A stretch of DNA of 53,866 bases from Defluviitaleaceae bacterium (GTDB taxonomy: Bacteria > Bacillota > Clostridia > Lachnospirales > WQUN01): assembly GCA_009788055.1 (NCBI GenBank), contig WQSG01000015.1, forward strand, positions 1 through 53,866, written 5' to 3'. The notes beneath the pieces are model-generated. The model was not told the DNA's origin, did not search any database, and saw only the letters and a list, made by a program, of their open reading frames with translations. This document shows positions 36,932 to 45,061 of this stretch, piece after piece. The translations under genes were made by a program, and so were the position numbers. Positions within the stretch are counted from its first letter, which is position 1. Each line of letters opens with the position of its first letter.

Positions 36932-37480
36932 TCACTCTTTCTTTTCCATGTCGGCGCAATGATGTGCAAAAACCGCAAGCCCTACATATGCGACCAACTG
37001 CATCCAAAAAAACGGAGTTAGTTCAATCGGCTGCCCCCTATTGGATGATTGGTGAAGTACACTTACAGCAAATGTAACATTTGCCACCACACCATAAATT
37101 AGATAAGACCGCAATTCCTTATATTTTTCTGGTTTAAACGCACCCCACGCAACTGCCAGCGACACACCCAAAAGAATAAACGCGCTTGTGTTGCCCCCGT
37201 CTTGCGACATAGACATCATTTCCCCCGTGCCTGTTGCAATTTGCCAGCCTGTGGCAGTAAGATTGTTTGTTGCCGTACAACTCGCTAAGGGAAGAATGAA
37301 AAAACAAATAACCAGCGCGACGGCGGCAAATTGAAAAATTTGCCTGTGCGTATCGTTTTTTCCGTTTTCCGTGTCACCTTCGGTCGTGTTGCTGTCACCT
37401 AACTTTTCGCCGCAGTTTATGCAAAAATCGGCATCCTGCTCAAGTTCCTTTCCGCAATTTGAACAAAATATATTTTCCAT
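36932..37480 (-). CDS. Zinc-ribbon membrane protein
   Basis: 182 residues. An N-terminal double CxxC zinc ribbon (IFCSNCGKEL and DFCINCGEKL) is followed by an acidic linker and three to four hydrophobic segments (about 48-68, 98-115, 126-143, 155-172). The first ends in LPLASCTA. Function unknown. It is the last gene of a three-gene run with another zinc-ribbon protein (21 bases upstream) and a secreted stalk protein. Confidence 0.7.
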   Translation of the reverse strand: MENIFCSNCGKELEQDADFCINCGEKLGDSNTTEGDTENGKNDTHRQIFQFAAVALVICFFILPLASCTATNNLTATGWQIATGTGEMMSMSQDGGNTSAFILLGVSLAVAWGAFKPEKYKELRSYLIYGVVANVTFAVSVLHQSSNRGQPIELTPFFWMQLVAYVGLAVFAHHCADMEKKE

Positions 37481-37501
37481 GCACCAAATCCCCTTCTTGT
37501 T

Positions 37502-37867
37502 TTACCAGTGAATGCAGTTACGGCAGGTTGGTGCAACGCCACCCGGATTACCTGGGCTTATGCGGGTCATTCTTGGATGGTTGCACCCCTGTCTCATGCA
37601 CGTGTGTTCCCTGCAAAAATCGCGCTCGATTGCCGTGGTTCTGGCGGTGCAGTCCCGCCATTCACATTCCGAAAAAACAAACACACCCATCACTACCAAA
37701 GCAACTACAGCCCCCACTGCTATAAGTACGCAGGTTTCAACCAAATTTTTATGTGCCTTTGCCGCTTTTTCTTCGGGCGTTAAGCTTTGCGTCATGCTAC
37801 CCCCGCATTTTGGACAAAATTTAGCGGAAATATTGTCCGTTTTGTCTCCACATTCTGTACATACCAT
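37502..37867 (-). CDS. Zinc-ribbon, single-pass protein with Cys-rich outer domain
   Basis: 121 residues. A CxxC...CxxC zinc ribbon (VCTECGDK and KFCPKCGGS) is at the N-terminus, one membrane helix (about 48-68) in the middle, and a short Cys/His-rich C-terminal domain at the end (SECEWRDC, FCREHTCMRQGC, CRNCIHW). I do not recognise this outer domain; the seven cysteines could bind zinc or form disulphides. GGAGGG is six bases before the ATG. Middle gene of the 38653-36932 run. Confidence 0.7.
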   Translation of the reverse strand: MVCTECGDKTDNISAKFCPKCGGSMTQSLTPEEKAAKAHKNLVETCVLIAVGAVVALVVMGVFVFSECEWRDCTARTTAIERDFCREHTCMRQGCNHPRMTRISPGNPGGVAPTCRNCIHW

Positions 37868-37894
37868 TTCAAACCCTCCTCGTCACCTGCATTG

Positions 37895-38653
37895 TTATGA
37901 AAAAAACGCATTGCCAAGTGCAAGCCTTGTGCGTCCTTCGGGTTCAAAACGGATACGGAATTCCAGTGCGCCTGCCGGAAGCGGCACGGTTACTTGCATT
38001 GGGCGTTCCCCCGGAGTAAGCGTAAAATTTGCCAAAGGTCTGCCGTCTGCCGTTATTAAAAAATTGCCGCCTTCATGTCCGTCAACCATTCCGATTGTTC
38101 CGGTAAACAGGGTATAACCTCGCCCGGCTATATCGTAAGTGGCGTGATGGTCTCCGTGATGCGCTCCTGTTTGCGATAAGCCGGAAAGAAAAATATCACC
38201 GCTCATAGTAAACGTTCCGTTTTGGGGATGACGATGGACTCCCGCACCGCCAGTTACGCTGCTTCCCCATCCGCTTCGCCCCTGTATATCAACCTCTAGG
38301 TAAGTACGTGCCGTGGTCGGTACGGGCGTTGGTTGCGGCAACGGGGTGTAAACTACATCAAGTCCTGTACCTGTTCTGCTGTAAAGATGTACAGTCTGCG
38401 TGGGCGCGTCCCAAAAAACATCTTTTCCAACCGCATCAGCAATTGCCCTTACGGGCAGAAATGTTCTTCCGTCCATCACGAACGGACGGCTTTCCTCGTC
38501 AAGATTTAGGTGAACGCCGTCAATTTGAATACGTATACCAAATGCCAGTTCCCTTACCACTGTATTTGCAAAAACCCCCACTGCCGGAACGAGCATTGTC
38601 ATAAACAATACCCCCGCCACAAACCCTTGAAATTTACCTTTTCTCGTAGTCAT
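37895..38653 (-). CDS. Secreted stalk domain plus NPCBM-like domain protein
   Basis: 252 residues. A signal peptide (about 1-29) precedes one copper amine oxidase-like stalk repeat (about 38-95, with MDGRTFLPVRAIADAVG), a Pro/Thr linker (PLPQPTPVPTT) and a C-terminal beta-sandwich (about 118-252). The YDIAGRGYTLFTGTIG and FLITADGRPL motifs resemble NPCBM carbohydrate-binding domains. It may bind cell-wall or environmental glycans (inference). It is the first gene of a run with two zinc-ribbon proteins, driven by a promoter overlapped by a 19-bp palindrome, and divergent from an RHH regulator gene. Confidence 0.78.
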   Translation of the reverse strand: MTTRKGKFQGFVAGVLFMTMLVPAVGVFANTVVRELAFGIRIQIDGVHLNLDEESRPFVMDGRTFLPVRAIADAVGKDVFWDAPTQTVHLYSRTGTGLDVVYTPLPQPTPVPTTARTYLEVDIQGRSGWGSSVTGGAGVHRHPQNGTFTMSGDIFLSGLSQTGAHHGDHHATYDIAGRGYTLFTGTIGMVDGHEGGNFLITADGRPLANFTLTPGERPMQVTVPLPAGALEFRIRFEPEGRTRLALGNAFFS

Positions 38654-38692
38654 TATGCAACTCTCCTTTTATGAAATTTTTATATGAAAGAA

Positions 38693-38721
38693 AGTATATC
38701 GTATTCATGTCATGAATACAA
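38693..38721 (-). promoter_or_regulatory. SigA promoter of the stalk/zinc-ribbon operon
   Basis: On the minus strand TTGTAT (38721-38716) and TATACT (38698-38693) are spaced by 17 bases, about 40 bases upstream of the stalk gene start. A perfect palindrome fills the spacer and touches the -35 element. Confidence 0.65.
38701..38719. promoter_or_regulatory. Palindromic operator candidate
   Basis: GTATTCATG and CATGAATAC are perfect inverted repeats of nine bases around one central base. They overlap the spacer and -35 box of the stalk operon promoter. The divergent neighbour encodes a ribbon-helix-helix protein, a type that binds such short palindromes as dimers of dimers, so this is a plausible repressor site. 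Confidence 0.6.
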
Positions 38722-38810
38722 GCATGATATTTTATTTTATGTGAATCCATTAATATATGCACGCTATCGAACACACTGTAAAATTTCGTATATAGGAGAG
38801 TGCGTGCATT

Positions 38811-38993
38811 ATGAATGATAAATTTATACCCAAAATCCCCGAAAGAACCGTAATATCTATTCGGCTGGAAGATGTATTAATATCGCAGATAGATGGGTTT
38901 GCAAAAAGACAGAAAATGTCTCGTAACGAGCTGATAAAACAGTGCATACTGTTCGCAATACAACACATAGACGAAGATGTTTTTCAAGGATAA
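38811..38993 (+). CDS. Ribbon-helix-helix DNA-binding protein
   Basis: 60 residues. The RHH (Arc/MetJ/CopG) pattern is clear: a beta strand RTVISIRLED, helix A VLISQIDGFAKRQ and helix B SRNELIKQCILFAI. It probably represses the divergent stalk/zinc-ribbon operon and perhaps itself (inference). It could alternatively be an antitoxin, but no toxin lies downstream; the next thing is a hairpin and repeat copy 2. AGGAGAG is ten bases before the ATG. Confidence 0.8.
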   Translation: MNDKFIPKIPERTVISIRLEDVLISQIDGFAKRQKMSRNELIKQCILFAIQHIDEDVFQG

Positions 38994-39022
38994 TACAGCC
39001 GTATTGCTGAATTATCCTTGAA
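38984..39022. repeat. 12-bp inverted repeat over the RHH stop codon
   Basis: TTCAAGGATAAT and ATTATCCTTGAA pair perfectly, with an inner CAGC/GCTG stem. The first arm includes the last codons and stop of the RHH gene. It is followed by an A-run rather than a T-run on the plus strand, so alone it is not a terminator; it may protect the mRNA end or be part of the adjoining repeat. Confidence 0.6.
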
Positions 39023-39180
39023 AAAAACTTTAACTAAAAAATCGCGCGAATGCGCGATTTTTTGATTGCGGTGAAAGTTTATCACTAGTCCATGTTAAAG
39101 TTTGGGTCAAGCCTTTTTAAAGGCTTGCGGGGTTCGGGGCAGAGCCCCGAGAACTTACATACTCCCGAGAACTTACATAT
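39016..39180 (+). repeat. Convergent-junction mosaic repeat, copy 2
   Basis: Has an ACTTTAACT arm, the terminator hairpin, the conserved box TTTATCACTAGTCCATG followed by TTAAAGTTT, an AAGCCTTTTTAAAGGCTT palindrome, and a G/C hairpin GGGGCAGAGCCCC ending in CCCGAGAACTTACATA. The last 16 bases are repeated again after two bases (39146-39161 and 39164-39179). The left G/C arm seen in copies 1 and 3 is missing. It supplies the stop codon of the hybrid kinase. Confidence 0.85.
39036..39063. terminator. Bidirectional terminator hairpin in repeat copy 2
   Basis: AAAAAATCGCGC and GCGCGATTTTTT form a perfect 12-bp stem with a GAAT loop and T-runs on both strands, between the RHH and hybrid kinase genes. 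Confidence 0.85.
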
Positions 39181-41374
39181 TCAAATAGTACATCAGCTTT
39201 TCCAGTACGAGTTCCATGTCGAGGGGCTTGGCGAGGTGGTCGTTCATGCCGATTGCCATGTAGGAGTCAATGTCGTCTTGGAATACGTTTGCGGTCATTG
39301 CAAGAATGGGGACGCTTTGTGCCTGTGGGATGTTCATGCTACGGATAAGGCGTGTTGCTTCTTGCCCGTCCATCACGGGCATTTGTATGTCCATTAAAAT
39401 TATGTCGTAGCGGGCGGGGGCGCGGCGGAACATATCAACGGCTTGTATGCCGTTTTCTGCGCAATCCATTTCAATTTCTGTATCTTCCAAGAGAGCCATT
39501 ACAATTTCGCGGTTTATTTCTATGTCTTCCACGATAAGAACGGTGCGGCCTTTGAAATTGTGTTGCTCTTGGGATTGTGCGGCGGAGGGTTCTTGCCCCT
39601 CTTTCAGCGGAAGCGTAAACGAAAATGTAGAGCCTTCGTCGGGTTTGGAATTAACCCAAATTTCGCCGCCCATCATGGTGACAATGTGCTTGGAAATGGA
39701 CAGCCCCAATCCTGTGCCGCCAAATTTGCGGGCGGCATGAAGTTGCTCGAATGCGTCAAACAAGCGGGACTGTTCTTCTTCCGCAATGCCTATGCCCATG
39801 TCGGTAATGTCTATGCGCAAGAGTTCTTCGCCGCTGTCGGCAATGCGCCTAACGCGCAGGTTAATTGTTCTGCACTTCAGCGAGAATTTTATGGCGTTGG
39901 ACAATAAATTTGTAATAACCTGCGCAAGATGTACTTCGTCCGCCAGAATGTATGGCGGAATTTCGTCATCTACTTCAACGTCTATGCGAAGACCTTTTTC
40001 TTCCACAAGAACGCTTAACACGCTTATTACGCCGTTAAGCATTCTCTTTAGTTCAAATGAACGCGGGAAAAGTTCCAATTGGTTTGCTTCAATTTTGGAC
40101 ATATCCAAAATTTTGTTAAGCACCCCCAGTAAGTGATTGGATGCCTTGTCTATTTTGATAAGGCAATTTTTGATGCGTGCCGGGTCTTCTGTGCTTTGGG
40201 CGATAAGCGTCATGCCGATGATTGCGTTCATGGGGGTGCGTATTTCGTGGCTCATGTTGGAAAGGAACGCGGTTTTTGCTTTAGACGCGCTTTCCGCTCC
40301 TATTTTGGCAAGTTGCATTTGCTTCACTATCGCAAGAAAAGAACGTGCAATTTGGCTGATTTCGTTGTTGTTGGTAATTTCAAAGTCTACATCTGTGTCG
40401 CCGTCCGCTATTTTTTCGGCGACTTCCGCAAGAGATTTAAGCGGGTTTAACGAGCTGTTAAGAAGCCCGATTAGAAGAATCGCGCCCAAGGTTATTCCAA
40501 GAAAAATTGGTACGAATGAAACAAAAATTGTGCGGTCTACATTGTCCATTTCGTGTACATAGAAAAAGCTGATAAGCGTCCAGCCGGAGCGGTCGTCTAC
40601 GGAGACATACGCAAGTTGCGCCAGCCCTGTAATGGCGGATGTATGTTGCAAAACAGCATACGTTGTCATTTGCCCGAAGGGTTCGGAAAGCCCTAAATCG
40701 TTTGCGTGCAGCCCGATGTATTCCATACGGTTGGAGAAAAGAATAGTGCCCGTTCTGTCTGTGATGTTAATAAAATATGCGTGTTCGCGGTCGTGGTTTA
40801 GTATGTTGCGCAGGGCGCGAGTGTTTACGGAAACCGCCGCCAATCCCGCAAATTCATTACCGTTCATGATTGGCAGGGCATACCAAAGTTGCATCCAGCC
40901 CAAACTCTGGTTGATATTGGAAACCCACATTTCCCCGGGTGCGGTACGCGCCAAAGAAAAATTCTGGCGTACAAAAGATGTATCGGGCGTGCCGCGATGC
41001 GCGGCGGCAACCTGTTCCATCTCCGCGTTGAAGATAACAAAATTGTCGTACAAGATATGTCTGTCGTCTGTTTTCATGCCGCTGAACAGGTGTTGCAAAA
41101 TGAAATTTGCATCCGTGTTGCATCCGTTTTCCAGCACGTAATGCACCTGCGGCAAAACGGAAATGGTTTCCAAAAGCCCATTCGTATGCGTCTTGAAAGT
41201 ATCAATGATAAGCGTCATTGTTTCCACGTTGCTGTGCAAACGGTCTTCCGTTTGGTTGTACAACACGCGCTCCATTTCAAGATACCATGTGACGGTGATA
41301 CCTATTGTCACCAACGCAATGCTTAACGTAACCCATACGATTAATTTTGTTTTTATCGTCAAATTTTTAAACAC
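39173..41374 (-). CDS. Hybrid sensor histidine kinase with receiver domain
   Basis: 733 residues. Membrane helix 1 (about 12-34), an extracellular dCache-like sensor (about 35-270), helix 2 (about 277-300), HAMP (300-350), a HisKA domain with the phospho-accepting H376 in MSHEIRTPMNA, an HATPase domain (NLLSNAIKFS, GIGIAEEE, GTGLGLSIS) and a C-terminal receiver with D662 in ILMDIQMPVMDG. The receiver has no output domain; it may pass phosphate to a separate protein. The start is GTG 41374, eight bases after GGAGG. That site includes the stop codon of the upstream TAXI gene, so the two are translationally coupled. It ends in repeat copy 2. Confidence 0.95.
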   Translation of the reverse strand: MFKNLTIKTKLIVWVTLSIALVTIGITVTWYLEMERVLYNQTEDRLHSNVETMTLIIDTFKTHTNGLLETISVLPQVHYVLENGCNTDANFILQHLFSGMKTDDRHILYDNFVIFNAEMEQVAAAHRGTPDTSFVRQNFSLARTAPGEMWVSNINQSLGWMQLWYALPIMNGNEFAGLAAVSVNTRALRNILNHDREHAYFINITDRTGTILFSNRMEYIGLHANDLGLSEPFGQMTTYAVLQHTSAITGLAQLAYVSVDDRSGWTLISFFYVHEMDNVDRTIFVSFVPIFLGITLGAILLIGLLNSSLNPLKSLAEVAEKIADGDTDVDFEITNNNEISQIARSFLAIVKQMQLAKIGAESASKAKTAFLSNMSHEIRTPMNAIIGMTLIAQSTEDPARIKNCLIKIDKASNHLLGVLNKILDMSKIEANQLELFPRSFELKRMLNGVISVLSVLVEEKGLRIDVEVDDEIPPYILADEVHLAQVITNLLSNAIKFSLKCRTINLRVRRIADSGEELLRIDITDMGIGIAEEEQSRLFDAFEQLHAARKFGGTGLGLSISKHIVTMMGGEIWVNSKPDEGSTFSFTLPLKEGQEPSAAQSQEQHNFKGRTVLIVEDIEINREIVMALLEDTEIEMDCAENGIQAVDMFRRAPARYDIILMDIQMPVMDGQEATRLIRSMNIPQAQSVPILAMTANVFQDDIDSYMAIGMNDHLAKPLDMELVLEKLMYYLNM

Positions 41375-41379
41375 CGATA

Positions 41380-42723
41380 CTACCTCCCCACCATAAGCCG
41401 CACGGCGTTATCGGTTAGCGAATACATCGGTATCAATGCGCCGCCAATGTGCAAAGTATGACCCGTGGCATAGTCCGAAACATTAACAAACGTGTACATG
41501 ACGCGGTTAATTGAAGAAAGCCTCATACCGCCATCGGGCAAATGCGTTAGAACTTGCCCGTCTTCGGGCCCTGCGGGCATACCCGCCCCGAAGGAGTAAA
41601 AATACATGGCATACAAAACAATCTGCTCGTTTGCAATTTTGTACACTTCCCTTACAGGGCTTTGATTTACAGAATGAGTATAGGTAATGTGAAACACATT
41701 GTTTTCGCTTAACGGATGTTGCCACAAACTTAGACCCGTTACCGCGTCCAAGATTTGGAGATAGGTATTTACAAGCACTTCGTACAAGCCGCCGCGGGAT
41801 TCAAAAAAGCGGCGCGCCCCTGCGTGAAAATCCACACTGATAGACTGCGTTGCGTTTTGCATTGTAATATTCACGTTCATCGGGTGGTTGATGTCGGCGC
41901 GGTTTTCTATGAGGGTACGCACGATGTCATACGCAACTTGTTCACATACATCGTCGGACGCTATGAGTGTTGCATGAACCGCAACGGTGCTAATCGGTTC
42001 TGTAATCCAAGGGTAATCTGTGCTGTCCAACACGCTTTCCGTGTAAAACGGATACCGCGATTTAAGAAGCCTAATCACATCGTCGGACATGGGCAGAATA
42101 CGTACATCTTTATGCGACGCCAAATACATTACGGCGGCGTTAGGCGCGGCAGACGTAACAAAAAAAGCGTCTATCCGAAATTCCCGCACGGCTTCGGCAG
42201 AATCGCTAAAGCCCATATTAACGGGGTAGATATCGTTACGCGTTAGCCCGTGGACGTCCAGTATCTGAATCGCGTTGGCTTCCACGCCCGACCCCACGTC
42301 ACCAATAGAAACACGCCGCCCCGCCAAATCATCCACACTGAAAATATCGGAATTTGCCGCCACAACAACCTGCACAATTTCCGGATAAAGCGTCATAAGC
42401 GTGGAAAAATTTGTTACTGCATCATACCTGTTCCAAATGCCCGTGCCGTGAAATGCATAACTCATTATATCGTTTTGCGCGATGGCAAGCTGTACGCGAC
42501 CCGCCGCAATTTGCCTTATGTTATCCCGCGAAGCACCCGACGCCACAACTTCAATATCAATGCCGGTGTTTTCGTAAATAACATCTGCCATTGCCATGCC
42601 CAGCGGAAAATACGTGCCCGCTATTCCGCCGGTTGCCATAAACAAACTTACATCTTCGGTTCTTTCACATCCGGCAAGCAAAATAATTAGAGACGCAAAA
42701 AACATTACAAGCCGCACTTTCAT
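41380..42723 (-). CDS. TAXI-family solute-binding lipoprotein fused to DUF1850
   Basis: 447 residues. A lipoprotein signal (LIILLAGC, lipid on Cys19) leads to a TAXI/NMT1-like periplasmic-binding-type domain (about 26-325, beginning ATGGIAGTYFPLG with VGSGVEANAIQ). The C-terminal part (about 335-447, ITYTHSVNQSPVREVYKI) resembles DUF1850, usually a separate small protein encoded next to TAXI-TRAP genes. No TRAP permease is present on either side. The downstream gene is a hybrid histidine kinase whose ribosome site overlaps this stop codon. The likely role is capture of a ligand and presentation to the kinase rather than transport (inference). Confidence 0.85.
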   Translation of the reverse strand: MKVRLVMFFASLIILLAGCERTEDVSLFMATGGIAGTYFPLGMAMADVIYENTGIDIEVVASGASRDNIRQIAAGRVQLAIAQNDIMSYAFHGTGIWNRYDAVTNFSTLMTLYPEIVQVVVAANSDIFSVDDLAGRRVSIGDVGSGVEANAIQILDVHGLTRNDIYPVNMGFSDSAEAVREFRIDAFFVTSAAPNAAVMYLASHKDVRILPMSDDVIRLLKSRYPFYTESVLDSTDYPWITEPISTVAVHATLIASDDVCEQVAYDIVRTLIENRADINHPMNVNITMQNATQSISVDFHAGARRFFESRGGLYEVLVNTYLQILDAVTGLSLWQHPLSENNVFHITYTHSVNQSPVREVYKIANEQIVLYAMYFYSFGAGMPAGPEDGQVLTHLPDGGMRLSSINRVMYTFVNVSDYATGHTLHIGGALIPMYSLTDNAVRLMVGR

Positions 42724-42817
42724 ATATGCCCCCTTGTTTGTTATGTATAACCATGCCGAAGATTTTAACAGATTTACGGCGCAAAGTCACGCTTTTTCCA
42801 AATATAGAACAATAAGA

Positions 42818-42846
42818 TTGATTATGCATTGTGCAAATGTTAAAAT
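42818..42846 (+). promoter_or_regulatory. SigA promoter for the stalk/CAP gene
   Basis: TTGATT and TAAAAT with a 17-base spacer, 40 bases before the ATG at 42886. Confidence 0.65.
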
Positions 42847-42885
42847 CTAAGAAAAAATCCAATAAAAAGCGAAGGGGACACTTTA

Positions 42886-44469
42886 ATGAAGAAGATACAA
42901 ACAGGAACAGTTGCGGTAATTTTGGCGGCTTTTTTTATGTTGGCGGCGGTATCAAGCCCTGTGTTGGCTTGGGACGCGGTGCTGGGTATGCCCGAAAACA
43001 ATGCAGTTACAACCATCAGCCTAACGGTGGGAAGCACTGCCTTTACGGTTAATGGCGTGACACAAGAAGGTGACGCCGCACCCTTTATTGCAGACGGCAG
43101 AACAATGGTGCCGCTTCGCGTTGTTTCGGAAGCACTTGGCGCGGAAGTAGATTGGGACGGCGCAACACAAACCGCTACCATAATGCAAAGCCATCCTGTG
43201 GCTTCATCCTTTGCCCTTACCATAGGCAGAACGCTTCCTAATAACATGGGTACACCGATACTGCACGGCGGCAGAACTTTTGTGCCGTTCCGTTATGCCG
43301 CAGAGCGTCTTGGCGCAGACGTGGATTGGAATGGCGAAACACAAACCGTTACCATGCGCAGCAATTCTGCAAGGATAACGCCTGAAGATTTATTCAATGC
43401 CGAAATTTACGATTTGCTTAGGATGTTTGGGTTTGACCTTAACCTGAACGCAATCGACACCCAACCGATAGCGGTAGTGGTTGAAGAATCCGAAGCGCGG
43501 GCGTTTGAACGCGCTGTGTTTGATGCCATCAATGCGTACTGCATAAACCGCGGCAGTGACACATGGGAGTGGGATGATACCCTCTCTGCGGCGGCGCGTT
43601 GGCGAAGCGCGAACAACGACCGTTTCCGCGCTATGCCTTTCGACGCTTCAACGCTTGTGGTTAGCGTACCGCCAAACAATCTTTCTCCCGATTTGGTTAT
43701 AAGCGAACTTGACCGATTTGTAAGTATGGGTATCATGGTGCAGACTTTGGATGGGCTGGGCGGAGAACCCCGACCTATACGCGACCAAGGACAAATTTCC
43801 GATTTAATTGGTGTGGGCTACGACCCTGCTAGTGGGCTTGTTACGGTATTCTTTTCGCCGCTTATTGTGGCTAATGCAATACACGATACCCCCGGTTGGG
43901 ATGTATTTGTTAAAGATGTTGGAATGGGTTGGTTCTACGACTCCCCATACTATGTAGATTTTATGCGGGAACATAACCCGTATAGCCTTTCCTTCTTGGC
44001 TAGAATGGGTTATTCCGAAGAAGAAATAATGGACATTTTTGAACGCGAAATGTTCAGGTTCACCAACGAAGTAAGAGTAGCGCACGGGCTAAACCCCGTC
44101 CTTTGGGATGATTCACTCGGCAGGTCTGCCAGAGCTACGGCTCCCATGGTGCTAGACGGAAACCATGTATGTCCCGATGGCTCCACCCCCGATGATAGAG
44201 CAAGACGAGAAGGTTGGCAAGGCGGATGGGTGATGGAAAACGCAGGAGGTTTAAGTTTTTCGCCTGAAAGTAACATAGTATCATGGCTATTATCCAGAGC
44301 CGGGCATAGGGAAAATATATTAGACCCCAACCATACGCACCTTGGAGTTGGCATGGCGCATGAAAATGACTTGCTTGGATATATTGCGGAATCACACTGG
44401 AGCATAAACCCAAACGACAGGCAGGTATATGGTTACTTTGGTACGATACTGCAATTTGGTACAAGGTAA
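42886..44469 (+). CDS. Secreted stalk-domain protein with two CAP-like regions
   Basis: 527 residues. A signal peptide (about 1-28) precedes two copper amine oxidase-like stalk repeats (about 45-165, with DGRTMVPLRVVSEALGA and GGRTFVPFRYAAERLGA). A degenerate CAP-like region (about 205-335, FDAINAYCINRGSDTWEWDD) follows, then a clearer CAP domain (about 385-527, RFTNEVRVAHGLNPVLWDD, MENAGG, RAGHRENIL). In the second domain the usual GEN is ENAG. It is a larger relative of the protein at 4379-5272. Monocistronic, with its own promoter and terminator; surface role is inferred. Confidence 0.85.
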   Translation: MKKIQTGTVAVILAAFFMLAAVSSPVLAWDAVLGMPENNAVTTISLTVGSTAFTVNGVTQEGDAAPFIADGRTMVPLRVVSEALGAEVDWDGATQTATIMQSHPVASSFALTIGRTLPNNMGTPILHGGRTFVPFRYAAERLGADVDWNGETQTVTMRSNSARITPEDLFNAEIYDLLRMFGFDLNLNAIDTQPIAVVVEESEARAFERAVFDAINAYCINRGSDTWEWDDTLSAAARWRSANNDRFRAMPFDASTLVVSVPPNNLSPDLVISELDRFVSMGIMVQTLDGLGGEPRPIRDQGQISDLIGVGYDPASGLVTVFFSPLIVANAIHDTPGWDVFVKDVGMGWFYDSPYYVDFMREHNPYSLSFLARMGYSEEEIMDIFEREMFRFTNEVRVAHGLNPVLWDDSLGRSARATAPMVLDGNHVCPDGSTPDDRARREGWQGGWVMENAGGLSFSPESNIVSWLLSRAGHRENILDPNHTHLGVGMAHENDLLGYIAESHWSINPNDRQVYGYFGTILQFGTR

Positions 44470-44491
44470 ACAAATTTAATCACACACAAAA

Positions 44492-44543
44492 AGCCCAATG
44501 TGATAAGGGTAAAAATCCCCCTGTTGTATTGGGCTGTTTTGTT
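44492..44543 (+). terminator. Intrinsic terminator after the stalk/CAP gene
   Basis: AGCCCAAT and ATTGGGCT form the outer stem around an inner AAGGG/CCCCT pairing, then GTTTTGTT. It begins 23 bases after the stop codon. Confidence 0.7.
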
Positions 44544-44631
44544 GTTAAGCATATGACCCACTTTTGGTGGCACAAAACTGCAAAAAATTTGACATCAAGC
44601 AAAATATTACTTCATCAGTTGTCCTAAAAAA

Positions 44632-44640
44632 TGTTATAAT
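44632..44640 (+). promoter_or_regulatory. Extended -10 promoter for the HEPN-MNT pair
   Basis: TGTTATAAT is an extended -10 element with a perfect TATAAT. It lies 28 bases before the ATG at 44669; the -35 region is poor. It supports that start because longer in-frame starts overlap the promoter. Confidence 0.55.
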
Positions 44641-44668
44641 GAGATATCTGAAAGGCTGGCGACCAATA

Positions 44669-45061
44669 ATGAATGAAAGCGTTAAATATTGGCTTGATAT
44701 AGCCGATTACGATATTGAAACTGCAAGGGCTATGCTTAAAACGGGCAGATATCTCTATGTAGGCTTTATGTGTCATCAAGTTATCGAAAAAGCATTAAAA
44801 GCGGTTATTGCTCGTGATTGTGCCGAAGGGGAAATACCGCCCAAAATTCATAACCTTACAAAATTGGCAAACAAAGCCGGATTATATGAACAAATGACAA
44901 ACGAGCAACTACTTTTTGTTGATGAGATGAATCCGCTTAACATAGAGGCTCGTTATCCCGAATACAAAAATCATGTTGCCGCGAATTTATCCGAGAACAT
45001 CTGCGAAGAGATGCTTGCGAAAACGGAGGACTTGTTATGTTGGATAAGAGAACGGTTGTAG
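44669..45061 (+). CDS. HEPN-domain protein (toxin-type)
   Basis: 130 residues of the HEPN family: KYWLDIADYDIETARAML, CHQVIEKALKAVIA and IHNLTKLA, then EARYPEYKNHV, which offers an R-x6-H pair as a possible RNase site. HEPN proteins paired with minimal nucleotidyltransferases form type VII toxin-antitoxin systems in which the partner adenylylates the toxin. The tyrosine two residues after the histidine seen in the HepT group is absent, so this belongs to the broader HEPN family and the mechanism is less certain. It overlaps the MNT gene by 25 bases. No strong ribosome site. Confidence 0.82.
   Translation: MNESVKYWLDIADYDIETARAMLKTGRYLYVGFMCHQVIEKALKAVIARDCAEGEIPPKIHNLTKLANKAGLYEQMTNEQLLFVDEMNPLNIEARYPEYKNHVAANLSENICEEMLAKTEDLLCWIRERL

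Noticed and set aside
38984..39022. Strong hairpin at the RHH stop as a terminator
   Set aside because: An A-run, not a T-run, follows on the plus strand; the real terminator is the next hairpin at 39036-39063.
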